Made by a program: the position numbers and the translations under genes
Part shown: positions 1 through 6,967 of the stretch, in pieces
Numbering within the stretch: position 1 is the first letter of the stretch
Layout: each line of letters begins with the position of its first letter
Assembly: GCF_902729445.1 (NCBI RefSeq)
Contig: NZ_CACVCE010000003.1
Coordinates: forward strand, 62,001-126,000
Direction of reading: 5' to 3'
Origin: Magnetospirillum sp902729445
Lineage (GTDB): Bacteria > Pseudomonadota > Alphaproteobacteria > Rhodospirillales > Magnetospirillaceae
DNA: 64,000 nucleotides
Notes under the pieces: generated by a model
What the model saw: the letters and a program-made list of their open reading frames with translations, nothing else
Databases searched by the model: none
What the model was told of the DNA's origin: nothing

Positions 1-89
1 CGCAAGGAGGAGAGGGTGCCCGAAAATGCGCGGTCAAAACCTTCCCTGGTTAAGGGTACTGTCACCGAAACTAGAAGGATCGGGGCCAG

Positions 90-116
90 GGGAAATGGGG
101 TCAGAGTCCATTTCCC
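90..116. repeat. REP-like hairpin, left copy
   Basis: A perfect 9-bp inverted repeat (GGGAAATGG / CCATTTCCC) surrounds a 9-base loop. The surrounding bases recur at 1158-1197, on the other side of the 239-1111 gene. This shape resembles repetitive extragenic palindromes. No REP-associated transposase is visible in the window. Confidence 0.65.
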
Positions 117-238
117 GCTAGCCCATTTCTGCAACATCGATGCAACGCCGCTCGACGGTGGTTTCGCCTGTCTTTCCGCCCCTTCCGTCCTTCGCCCTTC
201 GGTGGCAGGATGCGGTCGAAGTTTGATCGAGGGGTGAT

Positions 239-1111
239 ATGTCCAACTACACCAGAGCCGAACGCATCCTGTTGAAGACCCACCCTGAGTACACCGAGAA
301 ATGGGTGCAGAACCTTATTGCCGAAGACCCCTCCATTCTCGGGCTGGGCGATTTGGTGTTTCGGCAAAGCGAGCGGACTCAGCCTCGGGCTGGTCGCCTT
401 GACCTGTTGCTCCAAGACCCAGACACGAAACGCCGCTACGAGGTTGAGTTGCAGTTGGGGGCCACGGACGAAGCCCACATCATCCGTACCATCGAGTATT
501 GGGACATCGAACGGAAACGTTATCCCCAGTACGACCACTGTGCGGTCATCGTCGCTGAGGACATAACCAGCCGCTTCCTTAACGTGGTCTCGCTGTTCAA
601 CGGAACGATACCGCTTGTGGCAATCCAGATGCAGGCGTTCAAGGTGGGCGAACACATCACCTTGGTCTTTACGACCGTAGTGGATGAAATGAGCCGTGGG
701 CTGATAGACGAGGACGAGGAACAAGAAACTGCTCCTGCCGACCGATCCTTCTGGGAGCAAAAAGGGAGTCAATTGGCTGTCGGCATGGTCGACAAACTCT
801 TTGAGATAATTAAAGAATTCGATGCTGGCTTGGTTCTTAAATACAACAGGTCGTACATCGGTTTGGCGAGGACGGGACGGGCAAACAACTTCGTCACCTT
901 CCGCCCTCAACGCCGCTCGCTCGTTCTTGAAGTCAAATTGCCACAGTCTCAGGAAGTTGATGCAGAAATTGAAGCGTCTGGCATGGAGACATTGACATAC
1001 AACAATACTTGGAAGTTCTACCAGCTTCCATTGTCGAACGGAGACATTGAGAAGCATGGCGATCTGCTCAAGAGGCTGATGAAGCAGGCTTATGACTATC
1101 GGAACGGCTGA
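239..1111 (+). CDS. Predicted PD-(D/E)XK-like protein with C-terminal DUF5655-like domain
   Basis: Hypothetical protein of 290 aa. The N-terminal half has a nuclease-like core: D55 in a GRLDLLL strand is followed by YEVELQLG (E68, E70, Q72), which resembles the D...ExK/Q signature of the PD-(D/E)XK superfamily. Residues 185-240 (KLFEII...FVTFRPQ) look like DUF5655, a domain often fused to such cores. Substrate and role are unknown. The gene stands alone, is visibly less GC-rich than the rest of the window (AT-rich around 790-850), and is flanked by two REP-like hairpins, so recent acquisition is likely. The ATG follows a GAGGGGTGAT ribosome-binding region. Fold assignment is by eye. Confidence 0.7.
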   Translation: MSNYTRAERILLKTHPEYTEKWVQNLIAEDPSILGLGDLVFRQSERTQPRAGRLDLLLQDPDTKRRYEVELQLGATDEAHIIRTIEYWDIERKRYPQYDHCAVIVAEDITSRFLNVVSLFNGTIPLVAIQMQAFKVGEHITLVFTTVVDEMSRGLIDEDEEQETAPADRSFWEQKGSQLAVGMVDKLFEIIKEFDAGLVLKYNRSYIGLARTGRANNFVTFRPQRRSLVLEVKLPQSQEVDAEIEASGMETLTYNNTWKFYQLPLSNGDIEKHGDLLKRLMKQAYDYRNG

Positions 1112-1163
1112 CAACCGCTTTGGGGTCGCAGGAGGCAATGCGATTCGCACTGTTAGAGGGGCA

Positions 1164-1190
1164 GAGAAATGGGGGCAGAGTCCATTTCCC
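1164..1190. repeat. REP-like hairpin, right copy
   Basis: Second copy of the 90-116 element in the same orientation. The arms are GAGAAATGG / CCATTTCCC with one mismatch, and the loop differs by one base from the left copy. The two copies bracket the 239-1111 gene. Confidence 0.6.
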
Positions 1191-1477
1191 GCTCAGCCGC
1201 CGGGACGGCGCGACACACGTGGATTTCCCCCTGACGCCCGAAGGTCGAGAACTGGTTTCGATTGAAATTTGGCGGAGAGCTCGTGCCGAACCTTCTCGGA
1301 TTTAAAATCAATGCTTTACCCCACCTCCAAATTTACGGTTCCGGTGCGCAGTGCACTCAATATCGCCCTCACAAACCCGCACCACGGTCGGGATTGCCGC
1401 CTTCGGCGTCGTTCGGGCGCGCGTCATCAGCGCGCCCTCACCGAACCCGGTGGGGTCTTCGCCGAACCGCATCCACC
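1191..1477. other. Intergenic region, no gene seen
   Basis: About 290 bases between the right REP-like hairpin and the terminator beside tRNA-Ser. Short open frames occur on both strands, but none has a ribosome-binding site, a recognisable motif or consistent codon use. I see no RNA gene or promoter that I can support. Confidence 0.5.
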
Positions 1478-1511
1478 AAAAAAGCCCCAAGGCTCGCCTT
1501 GGGGCTTTTTT
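1478..1511. terminator. Bidirectional rho-independent terminator beside tRNA-Ser
   Basis: An 11-bp stem (AAGCCCCAAGG / CCTTGGGGCTT) around a CTCG loop has an A-tract on the left and a T-tract on the right. It abuts the 3' end of the minus-strand tRNA gene, so it probably ends that transcript, and it can work in both directions. Confidence 0.85.
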
Positions 1512-1600
1512 GGCGGATGGGGTGGGATTCGAACCCACGGTAGGGTCGCCCCTACGCCGGTTTTCAAGACCGGTGCCTTAAACCGCTCGGCCACCCATCC
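1511..1600 (-). tRNA. tRNA-Ser (anticodon UGA)
   Basis: On the minus strand the acceptor arms GGATGGG and CCCATCC pair, followed by discriminator G and an encoded CCA. The anticodon loop CTTGAAA gives UGA (serine). The long variable arm (GCGTAGGGGCGACCCTAC) and the TTCGAAT T-loop fit a class II serine tRNA of 90 nt. The 3' end faces the accessory gene at 239-1111. Serine tRNA genes are common integration sites. Confidence 0.95.
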
Positions 1601-1652
1601 GCGATGCGCCCCTTTGTAGCGGCACGGGCGGTCCAGGGCAAGACAGCGGGCG

Positions 1653-2051
1653 CTAAGAAGACGCCGCCGCCACGTAGCGGGCCAGCTTGGTGTCTTCCGC
1701 GACAGTGTGGCTGACAAACCACTGAAACAGGAACCGGCTCATGTCGGTGGCCCGCGCGGAATCGACGATGATCGATTCGATGTACTGGCGCAGCTCGTTC
1801 AGCAGGCTGATGTGAATCTGGTGGTGGTGGTCGAAGTCGGGATAGCCGACATCCAGCATCAGCGTCTCTTCGCTGTAGAAATGAAAATCGGCGTATTTGA
1901 AGATCTCGGTGGCGGTGCGGCGCAGCCGGTCGGGCAACGCGTCGCTTTCGGCCTCGGCGCCGAATTGGCTGACCAGATCAAGAAAGACCCGGTGCTCGAA
2001 ATCGATGCGGGGATTGCCGGTCTCGTATTGCTTCTTCCAAGCCGCGTCCAT
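1653..2051 (-). CDS. Bacteriohemerythrin
   Basis: Single-domain hemerythrin of 132 aa, a non-heme di-iron O2-binding protein. The ligand pattern is visible: H in the IDFEH helix, H...E in FHFYSEE, H...H in HHHQIH, and H...D in the C-terminal SHTVAED. I chose the ATG at 2051 because the MDAAWKKQYETGNPRIDFEH start matches the family length and N-terminus; the frame upstream has no family similarity. It lies 67 bases after nifV on the same strand with no terminator seen between, so it may be co-transcribed. O2 scavenging or sensing for nitrogenase is an inference from position. Confidence 0.88.
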   Translation of the reverse strand: MDAAWKKQYETGNPRIDFEHRVFLDLVSQFGAEAESDALPDRLRRTATEIFKYADFHFYSEETLMLDVGYPDFDHHHQIHISLLNELRQYIESIIVDSARATDMSRFLFQWFVSHTVAEDTKLARYVAAASS

Positions 2052-2118
2052 CTTCGCCCGTTCCGCCTCTCGACTATCCGGTTCAGCATAAGCCAAACCG
2101 GGGCAGGCGAAAAGCGGA

Positions 2119-3309
2119 TCAGTTGAGCGGGCTGGCCGCCCCGATCGCCTGACGGTGGAAACGCAGCAGGTCGTCACGGCTGGGCGGCGTCTTGGTCTCG
2201 CCGGCATGGCGGCGGACGGCGGCCAGCATGCGGGCGGCTTCCTCGCCGGTGGGGTCCAGGCCGGCCTCGCGGGCGGCGTGCAGCACCGAGGTCAGGCCGG
2301 AATGCTTGCCCAGCACCACCCGGTGGGCGCGGCCCAGGTCGCGCGGGTCGATGGCTTCGTACGAGCGGCGGTCGCGCAGCAGGCCGCTGACATGGATGCC
2401 GGATTCGTGGGTGAAGATGGCGTCGCCGACGATGCTTTTGTTGACCGGCACCGGCCGGCCCGAGGCATCGGCGACCAGGCGGGAAATCGCCGCCAGGTCG
2501 GTCTTGGCGATGCCGGTATCCAGTCCGTACAGATGCTCGAGGGCCACCACCACCTCTTCCAGCGGCGCATTGCCGGCGCGCTCGCCCAGGCCGTTGACGG
2601 TGGTGCTGACATGGGTGGCGCCGCCCTTGACCGCGGCCAGCGAATTGGCGGTGGCCAGTCCCAGATCGTCGTGGGCGTGGATTTCCAGCTCGATGTCGCA
2701 GGCCGCGCGCAAGGCGACGAAAATGTCGCGGGTGTCGAACGGGTCCATGATGCCCAGCGTGTCGGCAAAGCGGAAGCGCCGGGCGCCGGCCTGTTGGCAG
2801 GCCTCGACCACCCGAAGCAGGAAGTCGCGGTCGGCGCGCGAGCTGTCCTCGCCGCCGACCAGCACGGTAAAGCCCTGGTCGCGGGCCTTGGCGACCATGG
2901 TGGCGATGTGGGCCAGCGCCCAATCGCGGTCGCGGCCCAGCTTGGCGGCCAGCTGCAGATCGGACACCGGCACCGACAGATTGATGGTGGAAAGGCCGGT
3001 GCGGGCGGCGGCGGCCAGATCGGTGTCGTGCATGCGGCACCAGGCGATCAGCCGGGCCGACAGCCCGGCCTCGGCCAGGGCGCGGATCGAGGCGATCTCG
3101 TCCTCGCCCATGGCTGGGATGCCGATTTCCATTTCCGGCACGCCGGCCCGATCAAGGGCACGGGCGATTTCCAGCTTCTCGGCCAGGGTAAACGCCACGC
3201 CGGCGGTCTGCTCGCCGTCGCGCAGCGTCGTGTCGTTGACCACCGGCGCGAGCGCCGTTTTCTTGACCACCGGCGCGAGCGCCGTTTTCTTGACCACATG
3301 CGCGGTCAT
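2119..3309 (-). CDS. nifV: Homocitrate synthase NifV
   Basis: Condenses acetyl-CoA with 2-oxoglutarate to homocitrate, the organic ligand of FeMo-cofactor. A TIM-barrel of the HMGL/LeuA family: NDTTLRDGEQ near the N-terminus, metal-binding EIHAHDDLG, NGLGERAGNAPLEEV, and the HESGIHVSGLL / GKHSG region. The ATG at 3309 (MTAH) gives 396 aa; the open frame continues upstream into the iscA gene. Odd: residues 5-22 are a perfect tandem duplication of VVKKTALAP placed before the normal start of the fold. It follows iscA by 5 bases and shares its sigma-54 promoter. Confidence 0.95.
   Translation of the reverse strand: MTAHVVKKTALAPVVKKTALAPVVNDTTLRDGEQTAGVAFTLAEKLEIARALDRAGVPEMEIGIPAMGEDEIASIRALAEAGLSARLIAWCRMHDTDLAAAARTGLSTINLSVPVSDLQLAAKLGRDRDWALAHIATMVAKARDQGFTVLVGGEDSSRADRDFLLRVVEACQQAGARRFRFADTLGIMDPFDTRDIFVALRAACDIELEIHAHDDLGLATANSLAAVKGGATHVSTTVNGLGERAGNAPLEEVVVALEHLYGLDTGIAKTDLAAISRLVADASGRPVPVNKSIVGDAIFTHESGIHVSGLLRDRRSYEAIDPRDLGRAHRVVLGKHSGLTSVLHAAREAGLDPTGEEAARMLAAVRRHAGETKTPPSRDDLLRFHRQAIGAASPLN
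3241..3294. repeat. Perfect 27-bp tandem duplication inside nifV
   Basis: Two identical 27-bp units (3241-3267 and 3268-3294) sit head to tail, in frame, adding VVKKTALAP twice to the NifV N-terminus. The unit size is a multiple of three, so copy number can change without breaking the gene. Confidence 0.97.
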
Positions 3310-3314
3310 GATGG

Positions 3315-3626
3315 TCACCCGCACTTGCCGGTGCAGGCGCACTTCTTGGCTTGGGCCGGGTTCTCGAACTTGAAGCCGGCGCCGTTGCCGTCATCGACAT
3401 AATCGACCTTCACGCCCGTCAACCACATGGTTGACGGCGGATCGACCAGCACCTTCAACGAACCGAAGGTCAGCACTTCGTCATTGTCGGCCGGTTCGTC
3501 TTCGAGGCTCATGTCGTACTGGATGCCCGAGCACGATCCGGCGTTGACCGAAATGCGCAACGAGGCGGCCTGCTCGGCGCACAGCGACGACAGGACGGAC
3601 ACGGCTTTGTCGGTGATGGTCAGCAT
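3315..3626 (-). CDS. IscA/HesB-type iron-sulfur carrier of the nif cluster
   Basis: A-type Fe-S carrier of 103 aa. It has the three conserved cysteines of the HesB/IscA family: one in AGSCSGIQYDM and two in the C-terminal CACTGKCG tail. It probably passes Fe-S clusters to nitrogenase or its assembly proteins, as nif-linked IscA homologues are thought to do. It is first in an iscA-nifV unit with its own sigma-54 promoter (3669-3684), a NifA site (3736-3751) and an AAGGAGA ribosome-binding site. The exact target is unknown. Confidence 0.92.
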   Translation of the reverse strand: MLTITDKAVSVLSSLCAEQAASLRISVNAGSCSGIQYDMSLEDEPADNDEVLTFGSLKVLVDPPSTMWLTGVKVDYVDDGNGAGFKFENPAQAKKCACTGKCG

Positions 3627-3668
3627 GGCGGGTCTCCTTGAACGGAAACGGGGGGCTGGTGTTTTCTA

Positions 3669-3684
3669 AGCAAAGGCGGTGCCA
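3669..3684 (-). promoter_or_regulatory. Sigma-54 promoter of iscA-nifV
   Basis: Minus-strand TGGCACCGCCTTTGCT matches the consensus TGGCAC-N5-TTGCW exactly. The predicted transcript starts near 3657, about 30 bases before the iscA ATG. Confidence 0.9.
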
Positions 3685-3686
3685 AA

Positions 3687-3713
3687 CGAAAAAAGCGCGG
3701 AAATCCGCGCTTT
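3687..3713 (-). terminator. Rho-independent terminator after nifQ
   Basis: Inverted repeat AAAGCGCGGA / TCCGCGCTTT, followed on the minus strand by a run of T. It separates the nifE-nifQ operon from the iscA-nifV promoter immediately downstream. Confidence 0.8.
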
Positions 3714-3735
3714 GTCCGAAGGGCAGGGGCGACAA

Positions 3736-3751
3736 TGTCGCGAACCCGACA
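3736..3751. promoter_or_regulatory. NifA upstream activator site for iscA-nifV
   Basis: TGTCGCGAACCCGACA fits TGT-N10-ACA. Its centre is about 87 bases upstream of the predicted iscA transcript start, the same distance as at nifE and nifB. Confidence 0.8.
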
Positions 3752-3759
3752 GGCCTTTG

Positions 3760-4353
3760 TCAGGCCGACTTCGCCAGCAGGCTCAGGCCTTCCTCGGCGC
3801 CGAAGCAGATGACGACGTCGGTGCAGGCGGCGCAGACCGGGCTTTTGCACACCAGCACGCCTTCCTGCTGGCACAGTTCGCGATAGAAGAATTTCTTCCA
3901 CTTCATGTCGCGGCTGTTGGCCATGGCCAGCGGACCGAAGGCGATGGCCATCAGGCGCGACAGGTCCGTGCGGTCGGTCAGTCCCAGATCCTGCCACAGA
4001 TGGTTCGATTGCAGGCAGCGGCGGGCGACGATATGGGCCAGCCAGATCCCTTCCGGCCCGGTCAGGCTGGAATTGTCCAGCAGCAGGCGGCGCAGGTCGG
4101 GCTCCTCGATGCTGGCCGGTTCGTCGCCGTTGCCGTCGGGGGCGAAGAACTGCGCCAGATAGGCGGCGGCATGGGGGAAGTGGGCCAGGATCAGGCTGGT
4201 CAGCGCGTTGGCCGACAGACCCAGGCGGGCATCGAGGCCGTCATCGCCCTCGGATGCCGCCAAGGCCAGCGGACAAGCCAGCAGATGGCGGGCGAAGTCG
4301 CTGGAACGATCTTCGCCCCCCATCAGGACGCGATAGAGGGAGTGAGCATCCAT
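3760..4353 (-). CDS. nifQ: NifQ, molybdenum donor for FeMo-cofactor
   Basis: NifQ of 197 aa. It carries the family Fe-S/Mo-binding signature C-X4-C-X2-C-X5-C near the C-terminus (CKSPVCAACTDVVICFG). NifQ is known as a [Mo-3Fe-4S] protein giving Mo to the NifEN/NifH step. The start at 4353 (MDAHSLYRVL) follows an AGGAT ribosome-binding site; the open frame upstream is a shadow of fdxB. It is last in the nifE operon, 17 bases after fdxB, and is followed by a terminator. Confidence 0.93.
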   Translation of the reverse strand: MDAHSLYRVLMGGEDRSSDFARHLLACPLALAASEGDDGLDARLGLSANALTSLILAHFPHAAAYLAQFFAPDGNGDEPASIEEPDLRRLLLDNSSLTGPEGIWLAHIVARRCLQSNHLWQDLGLTDRTDLSRLMAIAFGPLAMANSRDMKWKKFFYRELCQQEGVLVCKSPVCAACTDVVICFGAEEGLSLLAKSA

Positions 4354-4370
4354 CGCGATCCTCCTTGGGC

Positions 4371-4667
4371 TCAGGCGGCCGCCTGGGCCGAATGCTTCTG
4401 GGCGTTGGTGCCGCACACCGTCTCGCACGACGAGCAGCCGATGCAGGCGCCCGACTTGTCGACGGTCATCACCTTGCGCTCGACCTCGACATCGTCGTCG
4501 AACGGGTCGCACCACTCGCCTTCGTCGTCGATGCCCATCAGCTTCAGGACGCCCTGGGTGCAGACCTTGAAGCAACGGCCGCAGCCGATGCACAGCTCCT
4601 TGTCGATGCTGTCCAGATATTGCGGAACCCAGGGGGTGCCATCGCGGGTGGTGAAGGTCACGGTCAT
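4371..4667 (-). CDS. fdxB: Ferredoxin III, nif-specific (FdxB)
   Basis: A 98-aa ferredoxin with two 4Fe-4S motifs, CIGCGRCFKVC (residues 26-36) and CIGCSSCETVC (about 75-85), separated by a long acidic insert typical of the nif-specific ferredoxin III family. Likely an electron carrier for cofactor assembly or nitrogenase. The start is preceded by an AAGGAGC ribosome-binding site. It sits between the DUF269 gene and nifQ. Confidence 0.92.
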   Translation of the reverse strand: MTVTFTTRDGTPWVPQYLDSIDKELCIGCGRCFKVCTQGVLKLMGIDDEGEWCDPFDDDVEVERKVMTVDKSGACIGCSSCETVCGTNAQKHSAQAAA

Positions 4668-4688
4668 GTCTTTGCTCCTTGTGGGCTA

Positions 4689-5135
4689 TCAGGCGTCGGC
4701 GACGGCGGGGTAGGTCTCGATCGAGGTGACTCCCTCGACGACGAGTTTTTCTGCTTTTTCAACAAGCTGCGCCACCGTCTCGAAGCCGAAACGATGGAGC
4801 TCGCGGACATGGGCCTTGACCGCGACCAAGCGGCCGGCGATCAAAAGCACCCGGCCCCAGCCTTCATGGTGGATGTTCAGCATCGGCACCACGGCGCGGC
4901 CGGTTCGTTGTTCCAACTCGATGGCGACGGCGCCATAGAACTTCTCGACCCGGGCCAGGATGTCGGGATCGGGATCGCCGAACATCGGCATCTCGCGCTT
5001 TTCCGCCTTGGTGACGATGAAGGGGGACAGCAATTCCTCGTCGGAATCGGCGTCGAAGGCGCCGCTCCGATCCTCGGCGCGGATCAGGCGCACCAGGCTT
5101 TGCACGATCGGATGGGGAATGGTCTCGATATCCAT
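4689..5135 (-). CDS. NifX-associated protein (DUF269)
   Basis: 148-aa member of the NifX-associated family (DUF269). Features are the N-terminal IPHPIVQSLVRLIRAEDR helix, the KAEKREMP turn, and the GWGRVLLIAGRLVAV strand. This family nearly always follows nifX and is thought to support FeMo-cofactor maturation, but its biochemical role is not settled. Six bases separate it from nifX. Confidence 0.92.
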   Translation of the reverse strand: MDIETIPHPIVQSLVRLIRAEDRSGAFDADSDEELLSPFIVTKAEKREMPMFGDPDPDILARVEKFYGAVAIELEQRTGRAVVPMLNIHHEGWGRVLLIAGRLVAVKAHVRELHRFGFETVAQLVEKAEKLVVEGVTSIETYPAVADA

Positions 5136-5141
5136 GGTCGG

Positions 5142-5558
5142 TCAGCCTTCGTCATCGATGAAACGTTCGTCGCCGCCTTCGGAATCCTTCAAGGCGCGGC
5201 GCAGCCACGGCGGCGGATTGGTCTTCAGCATGGTCTGCACCCGGTCGATGACCGCGGTGATGGTTTCGTCGTTGGGCAGCTTGATGGGATGGACCTTGGC
5301 GCGAACCACCCGGGCCGCCGCCGGGCCACCGATGGCGCGCACGAACAGCAGCGAGGTGCCGCCCAGCGCATCGATCTTGGTGGCCAGGCGGTCCTCGCCC
5401 TCGTCATGGTTGCCGTCTTCCTGGGTGACGGTGCCGAACTGCACCGCTTCCAGGAAGGCATAGGAATCCGGGCCGACATCGTAGAACAGGAAGGTCTTGG
5501 CGCTGGCGAAATGCGCATCGACGTGGGTGCGGTCGTGAGTGGCAAAGGCAAGTCGCAT
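5142..5558 (-). CDS. nifX: NifX, NifB-co/VK-cluster binding protein
   Basis: Compact 138-aa NifX: single NifX/NifB-C domain (MRLAFATHDRTHVDAHFASA start, FVRAIGGPAAARV centre). The family binds FeMo-cofactor precursors in transit between NifB and NifEN. I chose the ATG at 5558 because a perfect AAAGGAGCT ribosome-binding site precedes it; the upstream open frame is nifN shadow. It lies 34 bases after nifN. Confidence 0.94.
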   Translation of the reverse strand: MRLAFATHDRTHVDAHFASAKTFLFYDVGPDSYAFLEAVQFGTVTQEDGNHDEGEDRLATKIDALGGTSLLFVRAIGGPAAARVVRAKVHPIKLPNDETITAVIDRVQTMLKTNPPPWLRRALKDSEGGDERFIDDEG

Positions 5559-5592
5559 GTGAGCTCCTTTCACGGGTCGATGGGCGGGATCG

Positions 5593-6963
5593 TCAACCAG
5601 CCGCAGGCGCCGCAGCATCGGCCACCTCCATCGGATGGGGGGTGGCGGCGTGACCGTGACCGGGATGGTCGATCAGCACGTTCGCCAGTTGGAAGATCAG
5701 GTCGCGGGTGCCGCGATAACCGATGGTGACGCGGTGCGCGCCGCCCAGGCGGTCATAGACCGGGAAGCCGGCGCGGAAGTGGGGGATGCCCTGGTGCTGG
5801 CAGGTCAGGCGGGCATTGGTGTTGGAAATCACCAGATCGACGCCCCCGGCTTCCAGGATCTGGTCCTCCAGATCGTCGAAATCGCCGACGATCACCCGGT
5901 CGCACGGCATCTCGGCCAGGAAGGGCTGGGGCAGGGTGGTGACCGCCGCCGCCAGCTCGCCGCCCATGTCGGCCAGCAACTTGCCCCAGCTCCACAGGAA
6001 ATCGGGCTCGCCGGCCACCGCGAACGAGCGGCCGCCGAAATAGAAGTGGCCGTCCAGCATGGCATCGACCAACTGGCTGCGGGCGCGGCGCAGCCTGGCC
6101 GGCACCGGCTTGCCGGCGGCGGTGGACAGGCAGACCATCAGGCGGTCGACCGCTTCCAGGCCGGTCAGGCGGTCGAACACCAGGAAGGGAACGCCGGTGC
6201 GTTCGTGCAGCGCCTCGGCGGCCCCTCGCATATGGTCACCGATGGCGATGGTCAGCCGGGCCTTGCCCATGTGGCGGGCGGCCTCGATCGTGGCGCCGCC
6301 CAGGGTGGTGGGGATGAAATGGTCCGGCACATGACCATCGACCGAGCCCGACAGATCGGGCAGCACCACCGGCTTCAGGCCGAACATCTCGACGATGTCG
6401 CACAGATGCTCGATGTCGCCGGGGGTCAGGTGGATGCCGGGCAGGATGTTGATGCGGGCGCCGTCGGGGACCGAGCCCGAGACCGGCTCGACCAGATTGT
6501 TGATGATGGCGGTGACCGCCTTGCTCCAGCCGGTTTCCAGCGAGCCCTCGAATTCCGGCGCCGACACCGGCACGACCTTGGTGTCGGCCAGTTCCGGATT
6601 GCGGCCCAGGATCACCTTCAGGTCGCCTTCCATGTCCTCGCCGCGGGTTTCGGTGAGAGCGGTGGAAATCAGGCCGATCACCTTGGGCTTGGTGCGCTTG
6701 GCGATGTTGACCAGCGCCGGCTCGACATGGTCCATGCCGCCCAGGATGGTGGAAATCTCGTTCATCGCCGTGGTCTGCAGCGGGATGGCCTCGCGGAAGT
6801 GGCGCACCAGCATCACCAGGGCGAAGGCGGTGCAGCCTTGGCTGCCGTGCAGCAGCGGCATGGTCTTGTCCATGCCCATGAAGGCCATCGCCGCGCCCAG
6901 GGGCGCCGACAGCTTCAGCGGGTTCGACGAAACGGGATGTCCGTGGCTGACGATCAGGGCCAT
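5593..6963 (-). CDS. nifN: Nitrogenase cofactor scaffold subunit NifN
   Basis: Beta-type subunit of the NifEN scaffold on which the NifB-co precursor matures to FeMo-cofactor. 456 aa, homologous to NifK: GSQGCTAFA with the cluster-binding cysteine, the LISTALTETRGED stretch, and GRSFAVAGEPDFLW in the third domain. The second and third P-cluster-type cysteines of NifK are absent, as usual in NifN. The ATG at 6963 lies 4 bases after the nifE stop with a GAGGAGT site inside the nifE end, which suggests translational coupling. Confidence 0.95.
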   Translation of the reverse strand: MALIVSHGHPVSSNPLKLSAPLGAAMAFMGMDKTMPLLHGSQGCTAFALVMLVRHFREAIPLQTTAMNEISTILGGMDHVEPALVNIAKRTKPKVIGLISTALTETRGEDMEGDLKVILGRNPELADTKVVPVSAPEFEGSLETGWSKAVTAIINNLVEPVSGSVPDGARINILPGIHLTPGDIEHLCDIVEMFGLKPVVLPDLSGSVDGHVPDHFIPTTLGGATIEAARHMGKARLTIAIGDHMRGAAEALHERTGVPFLVFDRLTGLEAVDRLMVCLSTAAGKPVPARLRRARSQLVDAMLDGHFYFGGRSFAVAGEPDFLWSWGKLLADMGGELAAAVTTLPQPFLAEMPCDRVIVGDFDDLEDQILEAGGVDLVISNTNARLTCQHQGIPHFRAGFPVYDRLGGAHRVTIGYRGTRDLIFQLANVLIDHPGHGHAATPHPMEVADAAAPAAG

Positions 6964-6967
6964 CGGC

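Noticed and set aside
16..237. Short plus-strand frame with AAGGAGG-like upstream bases
   Set aside because: It runs through the REP-like hairpin, has no family similarity and ends at the next gene's leader.
2085..2101. Possible sigma-54 promoter before the hemerythrin gene
   Set aside because: Only the GG and GC dinucleotides match at the right spacing; most of the -24 box is wrong and no NifA site lies upstream.
3627..3759. Separate small gene between nifQ and iscA
   Set aside because: The gap is fully explained by terminator, NifA site, sigma-54 promoter and leader; the overlapping frames have no support.
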